A program made the translations under genes and the position numbers. A DNA stretch of 13,198 bases from an uncultured Blautia sp. (GTDB taxonomy: Bacteria > Bacillota > Clostridia > Lachnospirales > Lachnospiraceae), in NCBI RefSeq assembly GCF_934372025.1, contig NZ_CAKROJ010000058.1:1-13198 (forward strand), in the 5' to 3' direction. This document shows positions 8,139 to 13,198 of this stretch, one piece after another (the stretch's first letter is position 1; each line of letters begins with the position of its first letter). The notes under the pieces were generated by a model. That model ran no database searches. It was given only the letters and a program-made list of their open reading frames with translations, and had not been told where the DNA came from.

Positions 8139-8159
8139 ATGCAAAGAACAATTCTGCAA
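8131..8159 (-). promoter_or_regulatory. Promoter of the cyclophilin gene (minus strand)
   Basis: Reading the minus strand, TTGCAG (8159-8154) and a consensus TATAAT (8136-8131) are separated by exactly 17 bases, placing the transcription start near 8124 and giving a leader of about 40 bases before the ATG at 8082. The -10 box overlaps the -10 box of the tsaE promoter on the other strand. Confidence 0.75.
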
Positions 8160-8179
8160 GAAAAAAGGTGGTTCAGAAG

Positions 8180-8635
8180 ATGGTAATAGAGACAAGAAGT
8201 CCGGAAGAAACATATGCCCTGGGCGAAAAAATAGGAAAAACGGCCAGTCCTGGCCAGGTTTATACACTGACGGGAGAGTTGGGTGTGGGTAAGACCGTTT
8301 TTACCCAGGGAGTTGCGTCAGGTCTTGGTATTACGGAACCGGTAAACAGTCCGACTTTTACAATTGTACAGGTATATGAAGCGGGCAGACTGCCATTTTA
8401 TCATTTTGATGTATATCGGATCGGTGACATTGAAGAGATGGAAGAAATTGGTTATGATGATTATTTCTTCGGTGAGGGAATATGCCTGATTGAATGGGCG
8501 CAGCTGATTGAAGAAATCCTTCCGGAAAATATTATTTCTGTCACAATAGAGAAAGATCTGACACAGGGATTTGATTATCGAAAAATAACCATAGAAGGTT
8601 TACAGGAGAAAAAATATGAAGATTTTAGGTCTTGA
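8180..8635 (+). CDS. tsaE: tRNA t6A biosynthesis ATPase TsaE
   Basis: TsaE is the small P-loop ATPase that works with the TsaB-TsaD dimer in forming N6-threonylcarbamoyladenosine at position 37 of ANN-decoding tRNAs; its ATPase activity is needed for multiple turnover. The 151 residues show a Walker A GELGVGKT at 32-39, the family block NSPTFTIVQVY at 56-66, HFDVYRI at 75-81 and IEWAQ at 104-108. AAGGTGG (8165-8171) lies 8 bases before the ATG at 8180. A GTG at 8168 would add four residues but lies inside that ribosome binding site and has none of its own, so the ATG is preferred. The 3' end overlaps the tsaB start by 20 bases, which suggests coupled translation. Confidence 0.95.
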   Translation: MVIETRSPEETYALGEKIGKTASPGQVYTLTGELGVGKTVFTQGVASGLGITEPVNSPTFTIVQVYEAGRLPFYHFDVYRIGDIEEMEEIGYDDYFFGEGICLIEWAQLIEEILPENIISVTIEKDLTQGFDYRKITIEGLQEKKYEDFRS

Positions 8636-9338
8636 CAGCTCAGGAATTGTAGCTTCTGTAGCTGTTGTGGAAGATGATGTTCTGATAGCAGAATATACCG
8701 TAAATTATAAGAAAACACATTCACAGACACTGCTTCCGATGCTGGATGAGATTTCGAAGATGACAGAACTTGAACTGGAGAGCATTGATGCGATTGCAGT
8801 TGCTGCAGGTCCGGGATCTTTCACGGGACTGCGTATTGGGTCTGCAACGGCCAAAGGACTGGGACTGGCACTGAAGAAACCATTGGTGGCGGTGCCAACG
8901 GTAGAGGGACTTGCCTATAATCTGTATGATACACCGGGGTTGATCTGTCCGATCATGGATGCCAGACGCAAGCAGGTTTATACAGGATTATATCGTTTTA
9001 CAGATCATAAACTTGAAATTGTGGAAGATCAGATGGCAATTCCAATGGAAGATATGATCATGAAGTTGAATACGTATGGGCAGCAGGTGACGTTCCTGGG
9101 AGATGGTGTTCCGGTTTTTCGTGCACTTATTGAAGAAAAACTGAAGACACCGTATTCATTTGCACCGGCGCATGTGAATAAGCAGAGGGCGGCAGCAGTT
9201 GCGGCGCTTGGGATGCTTTATTATCGTGATGGCAGAACTGAGACAGCAATGGAACATGTTCCGGATTATCTCAGGGTATCACAGGCAGAACGTGAACGTG
9301 CAGAGCGGGAGGCAGCAAAAACTGAAGGTAATGCATGA
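8616..9338 (+). CDS. tsaB: tRNA t6A biosynthesis protein TsaB
   Basis: TsaB is the non-catalytic ASKHA-fold partner that dimerises with TsaD and bridges to TsaE in t6A synthesis. The 240 residues include the phosphate-loop-like start MKILGLDSSG, the conserved HSQTLLPML at 35-43, and AAGPGSFTGLRIG at 63-75. The TsaD-type metal-binding histidines are absent, as expected for TsaB. AGGAG at 8604-8608, inside tsaE, precedes the ATG by 7 bases. The stop overlaps the rimI start in an ATGA arrangement. Confidence 0.96.
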   Translation: MKILGLDSSGIVASVAVVEDDVLIAEYTVNYKKTHSQTLLPMLDEISKMTELELESIDAIAVAAGPGSFTGLRIGSATAKGLGLALKKPLVAVPTVEGLAYNLYDTPGLICPIMDARRKQVYTGLYRFTDHKLEIVEDQMAIPMEDMIMKLNTYGQQVTFLGDGVPVFRALIEEKLKTPYSFAPAHVNKQRAAAVAALGMLYYRDGRTETAMEHVPDYLRVSQAERERAEREAAKTEGNA

Positions 9339-9769
9339 CATTTCGTGAAATGATGGTAGATGATCTGGAGCAGGTTACAGCGATTGAGAATAAGCTGTTT
9401 TCAGATCCATGGACAAAAGAAGGCTTTTTTACCTTTTTGACAAAAGACAATACAATGTTTTTTGTTATAGAGGAAAAAGAAAAAATTTTGGCATATTGCA
9501 GTATGCAGACAGTTCTCGATGAGGGAGATATTCTGAATGTGGCAGTAAGCCCAGACAGACAGAGAGAGGGAATTGGCTATTTTCTTGTGGACAGTATGCT
9601 TAAAATAGCTGAGGTATCCGGGATTCACATCGTACATCTTGAGGTACGTGAGGGGAACGGAACAGCCAGAAGATTGTATGAGCGTCTTGGATTTAAAGAA
9701 GATGGTCTGCGCAGAGATTATTATACAGGACCTATAGAGAACGCAGTTTTGATGACAAAGATGCAGTAA
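9335..9769 (+). CDS. rimI: Ribosomal protein S18-alanine N-acetyltransferase RimI
   Basis: A GNAT-family acetyltransferase that in characterised relatives acetylates the N-terminal alanine of ribosomal protein S18. Its 144 residues carry the acetyl-CoA pyrophosphate loop (Q/RxxGxG) at 76-81 within NVAVSPDRQREGIG, then LEVREGNGTARRLYERLGF at 102-120, which is typical of RimI, and a YY pair at 129-130. It starts inside the tsaB stop codon (ATGA) with GAAGG six bases upstream. The tsaE-tsaB-rimI order is common in bacteria and supports the call over other GNATs. Confidence 0.92.
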   Translation: MTFREMMVDDLEQVTAIENKLFSDPWTKEGFFTFLTKDNTMFFVIEEKEKILAYCSMQTVLDEGDILNVAVSPDRQREGIGYFLVDSMLKIAEVSGIHIVHLEVREGNGTARRLYERLGFKEDGLRRDYYTGPIENAVLMTKMQ

Positions 9770-9787
9770 ATGCAGGAGTGAAAATAT

Positions 9788-10699
9788 ATGTTGGATTTAT
9801 GTTTGCTTGGAAGTGGAGGAATGATGCCGCTTCCGAGAAGATGGCTGACTGCACTGATGACAAGATATAACGGCAGCAGTCTCTTGATAGATTGTGGTGA
9901 GGGAACACAGGTTGCAGTGAAAGAAAGAGGATGGAGCTTTAAACCGATTGATGTGATCTGTTTTACTCATTATCATGGAGATCATATAAGTGGGCTTCCA
10001 GGGCTTCTTCTTACAATGGGAAATGCAGACAGAACGGAGCCTCTTACACTGGTTGGACCAAAAGGTCTGGAGAGGGTTGTAAATGCGCTGAGAGTGATTG
10101 CACCGGAGCTTCCTTTTGAAATCAGATTTATAGAGATCACAAAGCCACAGGAGGTACTGGAACTCAACGGATACAGGATCACTGCGTTCAGAGTAAATCA
10201 CAATGTCATTTGTTATGGATATACGATTGAAATTCTGAGACAGGGGAAATTCTCACCGGAACGTGCGAAAGAGCAGGAAATACCATTGAAATACTGGAAT
10301 CCTCTTCAAAAAGGACAGACGATAGAAGCAGATGGTAGAATCTATACTCCGGATATGGTTTTGGGACCGGACCGAAAAGGGATTAAAGTAACATATACAA
10401 CAGATACCAGACCGACAGAGTCCATTCTTCGCAACGCAGAAGGGGCAGATTTGTTTATCTGTGAGGGAATGTATGGCGAAGAAGATAAGATTGAAAAAGC
10501 AAAAGGCTATAAGCATATGACTTTTCGGGAAGCGGCAACTCTGGCACATGATGCGGAGGTAAAGGAACTGTGGCTGACACATTACAGTCCGTCGTTGATC
10601 CATCCGGAGGAATATATGGATATGGTAAGGGGAATTTTTCCCAATGCCTGGCCTGGCAAAGATGGAAAAAGTGTGGAACTGAATTTTGAAGAAGACTAG
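9788..10699 (+). CDS. rnz: Ribonuclease Z (tRNA 3' endonuclease), metallo-beta-lactamase fold
   Basis: RNase Z cuts precursor tRNAs just after the discriminator base so that CCA can be added; it is needed for tRNA genes without encoded CCA. The 303-residue length matches the short form. Zinc ligands are visible: HYHGDH at 61-66 (H61, H63, D65, H66), H138 in VNHNV, D206 in TTDTRP, H243 in YKHMTF and H265 in LTHYSPSL. HISGLPGLL (66-74) and the segment around 150-195 correspond to the family's substrate-arm region, although I do not see the classical GP-rich arm. AGGAG at 9774-9778 lies nine bases before the ATG. The gene sits between rimI and tsaD with gaps under 20 bases, so tRNA maturation and tRNA modification are transcribed together. 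Confidence 0.92.
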   Translation: MLDLCLLGSGGMMPLPRRWLTALMTRYNGSSLLIDCGEGTQVAVKERGWSFKPIDVICFTHYHGDHISGLPGLLLTMGNADRTEPLTLVGPKGLERVVNALRVIAPELPFEIRFIEITKPQEVLELNGYRITAFRVNHNVICYGYTIEILRQGKFSPERAKEQEIPLKYWNPLQKGQTIEADGRIYTPDMVLGPDRKGIKVTYTTDTRPTESILRNAEGADLFICEGMYGEEDKIEKAKGYKHMTFREAATLAHDAEVKELWLTHYSPSLIHPEEYMDMVRGIFPNAWPGKDGKSVELNFEED

Positions 10700-10711
10700 A
10701 GGAGTCTGAAA

Positions 10712-11731
10712 ATGAAAGATACATTGATTTTGGCAATTGAAAGTTCGTGCGATGAGACTGCGGCTTCAGTGGTAAAAAACGGAAGAACGATTCTTTCCAA
10801 TGTGATATCATCGCAGATAGAACTTCATAAATTATATGGTGGAGTTGTGCCTGAGATTGCTTCACGTAAACATATTGAGAAGGTAAATCAGGTAATTGAA
10901 GAAGCATTGAAAGAAGCAGATGTGACATTGGATGATCTGGACGCCATTGGGGTAACTTATGGGCCGGGTCTGGTTGGTGCACTTCTGGTAGGTGTTGCAG
11001 AGGCAAAGGCAATTGCGTATGCAAAAAAACTTCCACTGGTAGGTGTGCATCATATAGAAGGTCATGTTTCGGCGAACTATATTGAACATCCGGATCTGGA
11101 GCCGCCGTTTCTCTGTCTGATTGTATCGGGAGGACATACACACCTTGTTATTGTTAAAGATTATGGGGAATTTGAAATTCTTGGACGCACACGTGATGAT
11201 GCAGCAGGAGAGGCTTTTGATAAAGTAGCGCGAGCAATAGGATTGGGATATCCGGGAGGACCAAAGATTGATAAGCTGTCAAAAGAAGGAAATCCGGATG
11301 CGATTGTATTTCCACGTGCAAAAATCGGGGATTGTCCGTATGATTTCAGTTTCAGTGGAGTAAAATCAGCTGTATTGAATTATATTAATCAGGCGCAGAT
11401 GAAGGGGGAGGAAGTGAACAGGGCAGATCTGGCAGCTTCTTTCCAAAATGCAGTAGTGGATGTTTTGGTAGAGCATACTATGCTTGCTGCCAAAGATTAT
11501 AATATGGATAAAATTGCCATTGCAGGAGGGGTTGCTTCAAATGGAACGCTTCGTGCTGCAATGGAAAAGGCATGTGAAGAACATGGATACAAATTTTACC
11601 GTCCGTCACCTATTTTCTGTACAGATAATGCGGCAATGATTGGTGTGGCAGCATATTATGAATTTATAAAGGGCACACGGCATGGATGGGACTTGAATGC
11701 AGTTCCGAATCTGAGACTTGGTGAACGTTGA
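10712..11731 (+). CDS. tsaD: tRNA t6A threonylcarbamoyltransferase TsaD
   Basis: TsaD is the catalytic subunit that transfers the threonylcarbamoyl group from threonylcarbamoyl-AMP to A37 of tRNA. The 339 residues contain ILAIESSCDETA at 6-17, the metal-binding HHIEGH at 113-118 (H114 and H118), VSGGHTHL at 138-145, DAAGEAFDK at 163-171, GGVASNG at 272-278 and the third metal ligand D305 in TDNAAMIG. AGAGGAG seven bases before the ATG supports the start. It is the last gene of the tsaE operon. TsaC/Sua5, which makes the intermediate, is not in this window. The final codon and stop lie within the 8-bp sequence duplicated around the downstream inserted element, so the insertion left the protein intact. 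Confidence 0.97.
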   Translation: MKDTLILAIESSCDETAASVVKNGRTILSNVISSQIELHKLYGGVVPEIASRKHIEKVNQVIEEALKEADVTLDDLDAIGVTYGPGLVGALLVGVAEAKAIAYAKKLPLVGVHHIEGHVSANYIEHPDLEPPFLCLIVSGGHTHLVIVKDYGEFEILGRTRDDAAGEAFDKVARAIGLGYPGGPKIDKLSKEGNPDAIVFPRAKIGDCPYDFSFSGVKSAVLNYINQAQMKGEEVNRADLAASFQNAVVDVLVEHTMLAAKDYNMDKIAIAGGVASNGTLRAAMEKACEEHGYKFYRPSPIFCTDNAAMIGVAAYYEFIKGTRHGWDLNAVPNLRLGER

Positions 11732-11733
11732 AC
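11726..11733 (+). repeat. Left copy of an 8-bp direct repeat (putative target site duplication)
   Basis: CGTTGAAC spans the last codon and stop codon of tsaD and directly abuts the left inverted repeat of the small element. The identical sequence directly abuts the right inverted repeat. Confidence 0.75.
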
Positions 11734-11875
11734 GTTACTGTTCACAGGTAATATTTCGCGAGGTGTTTTGCCATGTATATGGCAAAATCCCGAGACATAC
11801 GGGGCAAAATCCCATCACCGAAGGTGATATGGAATGGATTTTGACCAAGTTGCTGTGAACGGAGTGAACAGTAAC
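11734..11875. mobile_element. MITE-like 142-bp element with terminal inverted repeats
   Basis: The element begins with GTTACTGTTCAC (11734-11745) and ends with its exact reverse complement GTGAACAGTAAC (11864-11875), and is bracketed by CGTTGAAC on both sides. It has no coding capacity. Inside are three more pairings: TTTTGCCAT/ATGGCAAAA (11766-11774 with 11779-11787), ATCACC/GGTGAT (11814-11819 with 11823-11828), and CAAAATCC/GGATTTTG (11805-11812 with 11836-11843). GGCAAAATCCC occurs twice (11781-11791, 11803-11813). CTGTGAAC (11853-11860) offers a second partner for the left end. This layout fits a non-autonomous insertion moved by a transposase encoded elsewhere; the transposase family cannot be told from here. 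It could also be a dispersed palindromic repeat that acts at the RNA level. Confidence 0.7.
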
Positions 11876-11883
11876 CGTTGAAC
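11876..11883 (+). repeat. Right copy of the 8-bp direct repeat (putative target site duplication)
   Basis: CGTTGAAC immediately follows the right inverted repeat. Removing one copy and the element would join the tsaD stop region directly to AGTAAGGTAAG, giving a normal short intergenic gap before ispD. Confidence 0.75.
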
Positions 11884-11933
11884 AGTAAGGTAAGTGTTAG
11901 TGTTTTTTGAAGATAAGACAGGAGGTTTCTGAA

Positions 11934-12629
11934 ATGAAGGAAAAAACAACAGCGATTGTTCTGGCAGCAGGACAGGGAAAGCGAATGAACAGTAAAGTAC
12001 AGAAGCAATTTCTGAAAATTCAGGGACATCCTGTTTTATATTATTCTTTGAAATGCTTCGAGAGAAGTCCATTGATTCAGAATATTATCGTAGTTACAGG
12101 GAAAGATATGATTTCTTATTGTGAAAAAGAAATTATAGAACATTATGGGTTTACAAAAGTGACTGCAGTTATAGCAGGAGGGAAAGAACGCTATGATTCT
12201 GTGTATAAAGGATTGCTTGCATGCAAGGATTGTGAATATGTTTTTATACATGATGGAGCGAGACCTTTTATAACTGAGGAAATTCTGGAGAGAGGGATGT
12301 TTGGCGTGCGGGAAACGGGGGCATGTGTTGTTGGCATGCCATCAAAAGACACAGTAAAAGTATCTGATGAAACAGATTTTGTCAGAGAGACTCCGGATCG
12401 AAAAAGAGTCTGGACAATTCAGACACCGCAGATTTTTGCATATGATCTTATCAAGAAGGCTCATGAGAGTATTCGCCAAAAAGATATGACATCTATAACA
12501 GATGATGCCATGGTAGTAGAGCAGGAAACTGGTGTTAAAGTACGCCTTGTAGAGGGATCTTATCAGAATATCAAGATCACAACACCAGAGGATCTGGATG
12601 TCGCAGAAGTGTTTTTGAAAAAGAGGTGA
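11934..12629 (+). CDS. ispD: 2-C-methyl-D-erythritol 4-phosphate cytidylyltransferase (IspD)
   Basis: IspD joins MEP to CTP to form CDP-methylerythritol in the non-mevalonate isoprenoid pathway. The 231 residues show the nucleotide-binding LAAGQGKRM at 10-18, QKQF at 23-26, HDGARPF at 106-112, TIQTPQIF at 161-168, TDDAMVVE at 189-196 and GSYQNIKITTPEDL at 208-221. The ATG at 11934 has AGGAGG (11920-11925) with 8-base spacing; a TTG at 11907 would extend the frame but has no ribosome binding site. TarI-type ribitol-phosphate cytidylyltransferases are close relatives, but the absence of a neighbouring TarJ-like gene and the IspD-like motifs favour IspD. I see no clear promoter between the inserted element and the gene, and no terminator after it. 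Confidence 0.9.
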   Translation: MKEKTTAIVLAAGQGKRMNSKVQKQFLKIQGHPVLYYSLKCFERSPLIQNIIVVTGKDMISYCEKEIIEHYGFTKVTAVIAGGKERYDSVYKGLLACKDCEYVFIHDGARPFITEEILERGMFGVRETGACVVGMPSKDTVKVSDETDFVRETPDRKRVWTIQTPQIFAYDLIKKAHESIRQKDMTSITDDAMVVEQETGVKVRLVEGSYQNIKITTPEDLDVAEVFLKKR

Positions 12630-12658
12630 AAAAGATTAAAAAAATGTAAAATTATGTA

Positions 12659-12687
12659 TTGACATTAGAATAAATTGATGATAGAAT
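12659..12687 (+). promoter_or_regulatory. Promoter of tRNA-Ser(UGA)
   Basis: A perfect -35 TTGACA (12659-12664) is 17 bases from TAGAAT (12682-12687), giving a start near 12694, about 45 bases before the tRNA. The leader contains a hairpin, TTGCGTCT pairing with AGATGCAA (about 12694-12714, one G-T wobble). Confidence 0.8.
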
Positions 12688-12738
12688 ACATCTTGCGTCT
12701 GACAGAGATGCAAAGATAAAACACTGAAAAGTGCATAT

Positions 12739-12824
12739 GGAGAGATATCGAAGTGGTCATAACGAGGCGGTCTTGAAAACCGTTTGTCCGCAAGGGCGCG
12801 TGGGTTCGAATCCCACTCTCTCCG
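12739..12824 (+). tRNA. tRNA-Ser (anticodon UGA)
   Basis: An 86-base class II tRNA. The acceptor GGAGAGA (12739-12745) pairs with TCTCTCC (12817-12823), with discriminator G at 12824. The anticodon stem GCGGT/ACCGT encloses the loop CTTGAAA, giving anticodon TGA at 12774-12776. A long variable arm (TCCGCAAGGGC region) is typical of serine tRNAs. The T arm is GTGGG-TTCGAAT-CCCAC. CCA is not encoded (CTA follows), so the 3' end needs RNase Z-type cleavage and CCA addition. Confidence 0.96.
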
Positions 12825-12842
12825 CTATTTGAAGAGAATAAA

Positions 12843-12857
12843 AACTTTTGAAAAGTT
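12843..12857. other. AT-rich perfect palindrome upstream of the second tRNA promoter
   Basis: AACTTTT-G-AAAAGTT (12843-12857) is a perfect inverted repeat between the first tRNA and the next promoter. No T tract follows, so terminator function is doubtful; it may be a weak 3' structure or part of an A/T-rich upstream promoter region. Confidence 0.45.
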
Positions 12858-12867
12858 AAAAAAGTTC

Positions 12868-12896
12868 TTGACAAATAAAAAACAACGCGATATAAT
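12868..12896 (+). promoter_or_regulatory. Consensus promoter of tRNA-Ser(GGA)
   Basis: TTGACA (12868-12873), 17 bases, TATAAT (12891-12896): a perfect sigma-A consensus. It is preceded by an A tract, and transcription would start near 12903. Confidence 0.9.
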
Positions 12897-12939
12897 ATAA
12901 AACGCTTCTGAAAAAAGAAGTGATTGCGTAGGGCAATTT

Positions 12940-13029
12940 GGAGAAGTACCCAAGCTGGCCGAAGGGGCTCCCCTGGAAAGGGAGTAGGTCGTTAATAGCG
13001 GCGCGAGGGTTCAAATCCCTCCTTCTCCG
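12940..13029 (+). tRNA. tRNA-Ser (anticodon GGA)
   Basis: A 90-base class II tRNA. The acceptor GGAGAAG (12940-12946) pairs with CTTCTCC (13022-13028), discriminator G at 13029. The anticodon stem CTCCC/GGGAG holds the loop CTGGAAA, anticodon GGA at 12975-12977. The long variable arm (TAGGTCGTTAATAGCGGC region) and the T loop TTCAAAT fit serine tRNA. CCA is not encoded (TTTG follows). Confidence 0.96.
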
Positions 13030-13061
13030 TTTGAAGTTTGAAAAAAATAAAAAACTTCAAA
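13030..13061. other. Inverted repeat after tRNA-Ser(GGA)
   Basis: TTTGAAGTTT (13030-13039) pairs with AAACTTCAAA (13052-13061) around an A-rich 12-base loop. It directly follows the tRNA and directly precedes the next promoter. There is no downstream T tract, so it is at best a weak terminator. Confidence 0.5.
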
Positions 13062-13068
13062 AAAGTAC

Positions 13069-13097
13069 TTGACACACATGAGAAAATGTGATAAAGT
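13069..13097 (+). promoter_or_regulatory. Strong promoter, probably of an rRNA operon
   Basis: TTGACA (13069-13074), 17 bases, TAAAGT (13092-13097) with TG at the extended -10 position (13089-13090). Transcription would begin near 13104. No coding start follows within the window; the transcribed sequence looks like an rRNA leader. Confidence 0.8.
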
Positions 13098-13103
13098 AAA
13101 TGA

Positions 13104-13198
13104 GCTGTCGCAAATGACAGTAAGCAAGAACCTTGATAACTAAACAGTGAAACACATACGATTCTCGAAAATTCTTTAACGAATCATCATTCAATAGA
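13104..13198 (+). promoter_or_regulatory. Putative rRNA operon leader with boxA-like antitermination motif
   Basis: The transcript would begin with a hairpin, CTGTC (13105-13109) and GACAG (13116-13120), then AACCTTGATAACTAAACAGT (13130-13149), a phrase typical of clostridial rRNA leaders and spacers. TTCTTTAACGAA (13172-13183) resembles the rrn boxA (core CTTTAAC) bound by NusB-S10. The 16S gene itself is not in the window, so the call depends on these motifs. Confidence 0.6.

Noticed and set aside
8083..8151. N-terminal extension of the cyclophilin up to 8151
   Set aside because: The extension crosses the promoter and the ribosome binding site; ATG 8082 has ideal spacing from AAAGGAG.
7729..8292. 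+ strand open frame of 187 codons over the cyclophilin gene and tsaE start
   Set aside because: It is antisense to the cyclophilin and runs through both divergent promoters; the composition is not protein-like.
10455..11141. Minus-strand open frame of 228 codons across the rnz-tsaD junction
   Set aside because: It spans two well-supported + strand genes, is Pro/His/Leu-rich without motifs and has no ribosome binding site that I can support.
11734..11875. CRISPR, riboswitch or T-box interpretation of the tsaD-ispD intergenic structure
   Set aside because: There are no regularly spaced direct repeats as in CRISPR, no T-box or known riboswitch core, and the terminal inverted repeats with a flanking duplication fit an insertion better.
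11907..11933. Upstream TTG start for ispD
   Set aside because: It has no ribosome binding site, while ATG 11934 has AGGAGG at 8-base spacing and matches the normal IspD N terminus.
12665..12874. Minus-strand frame of 69 residues containing SGESGIRTHAPLRTNGFQD
   Set aside because: It is the antisense of tRNA-Ser(UGA); this peptide phrase is a familiar false ORF arising from serine tRNA genes.

Overview
The window looks like core chromosome from a low-GC Gram-positive bacterium of class Clostridia, most likely family Lachnospiraceae (Blautia/Dorea/Roseburia-like). This rests on AT-rich composition, strong AGGAGG-type ribosome binding sites, an HPr kinase next to a ROK glucokinase, a class A PBP with a Gly/Asn/Asp-rich tail, and tRNA genes without encoded CCA. 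The genus is inference. Almost every gene runs on the + strand; the one clear exception is a cyclophilin.

Layout. (1) 1-3962: the 3' end of an upstream gene (acidic tail, probably FtsH), then uvrC, hprK and a ROK glucokinase, closed by an intrinsic terminator at about 3986. (2) 4052-6731: a monocistronic-looking unit with an extended -10 promoter driving a bifunctional class A penicillin-binding protein. (3) 6813-7543: a YigZ/IMPACT-family gene, ending in a long hairpin that can terminate transcription from both sides. (4) 7558-8159: a minus-strand cyclophilin-type peptidyl-prolyl isomerase, whose promoter overlaps head to head with that of the next operon. (5) 8110-11731: tsaE-tsaB-rimI-rnz-tsaD, a compact operon for tRNA t6A37 synthesis, ribosomal protein acetylation and tRNA 3' processing. 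(6) 11726-11883: a 142-bp non-coding element with 12-bp terminal inverted repeats and a perfect 8-bp flanking duplication, inserted just after the tsaD stop codon; it looks like a MITE. (7) 11934-12629: ispD of the MEP isoprenoid pathway. (8) 12659-13198: two tRNA-Ser genes (UGA and GGA anticodons), each with its own TTGACA promoter, then a third strong promoter and a leader with a boxA-like motif, which suggests an rRNA operon just beyond the right edge.

How the genes fit together. HPr kinase and glucokinase both belong to sugar sensing and use. The tsa genes make the t6A base required by ANN-decoding tRNAs. RNase Z matures tRNAs lacking encoded CCA, which is the state of both tRNA-Ser genes here. 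The right end is a stable-RNA region whose promoters share a near-identical upstream module.

I see no defence, CRISPR, phage or biosynthetic system. The least explained object is the small inverted-repeat element between tsaD and ispD.
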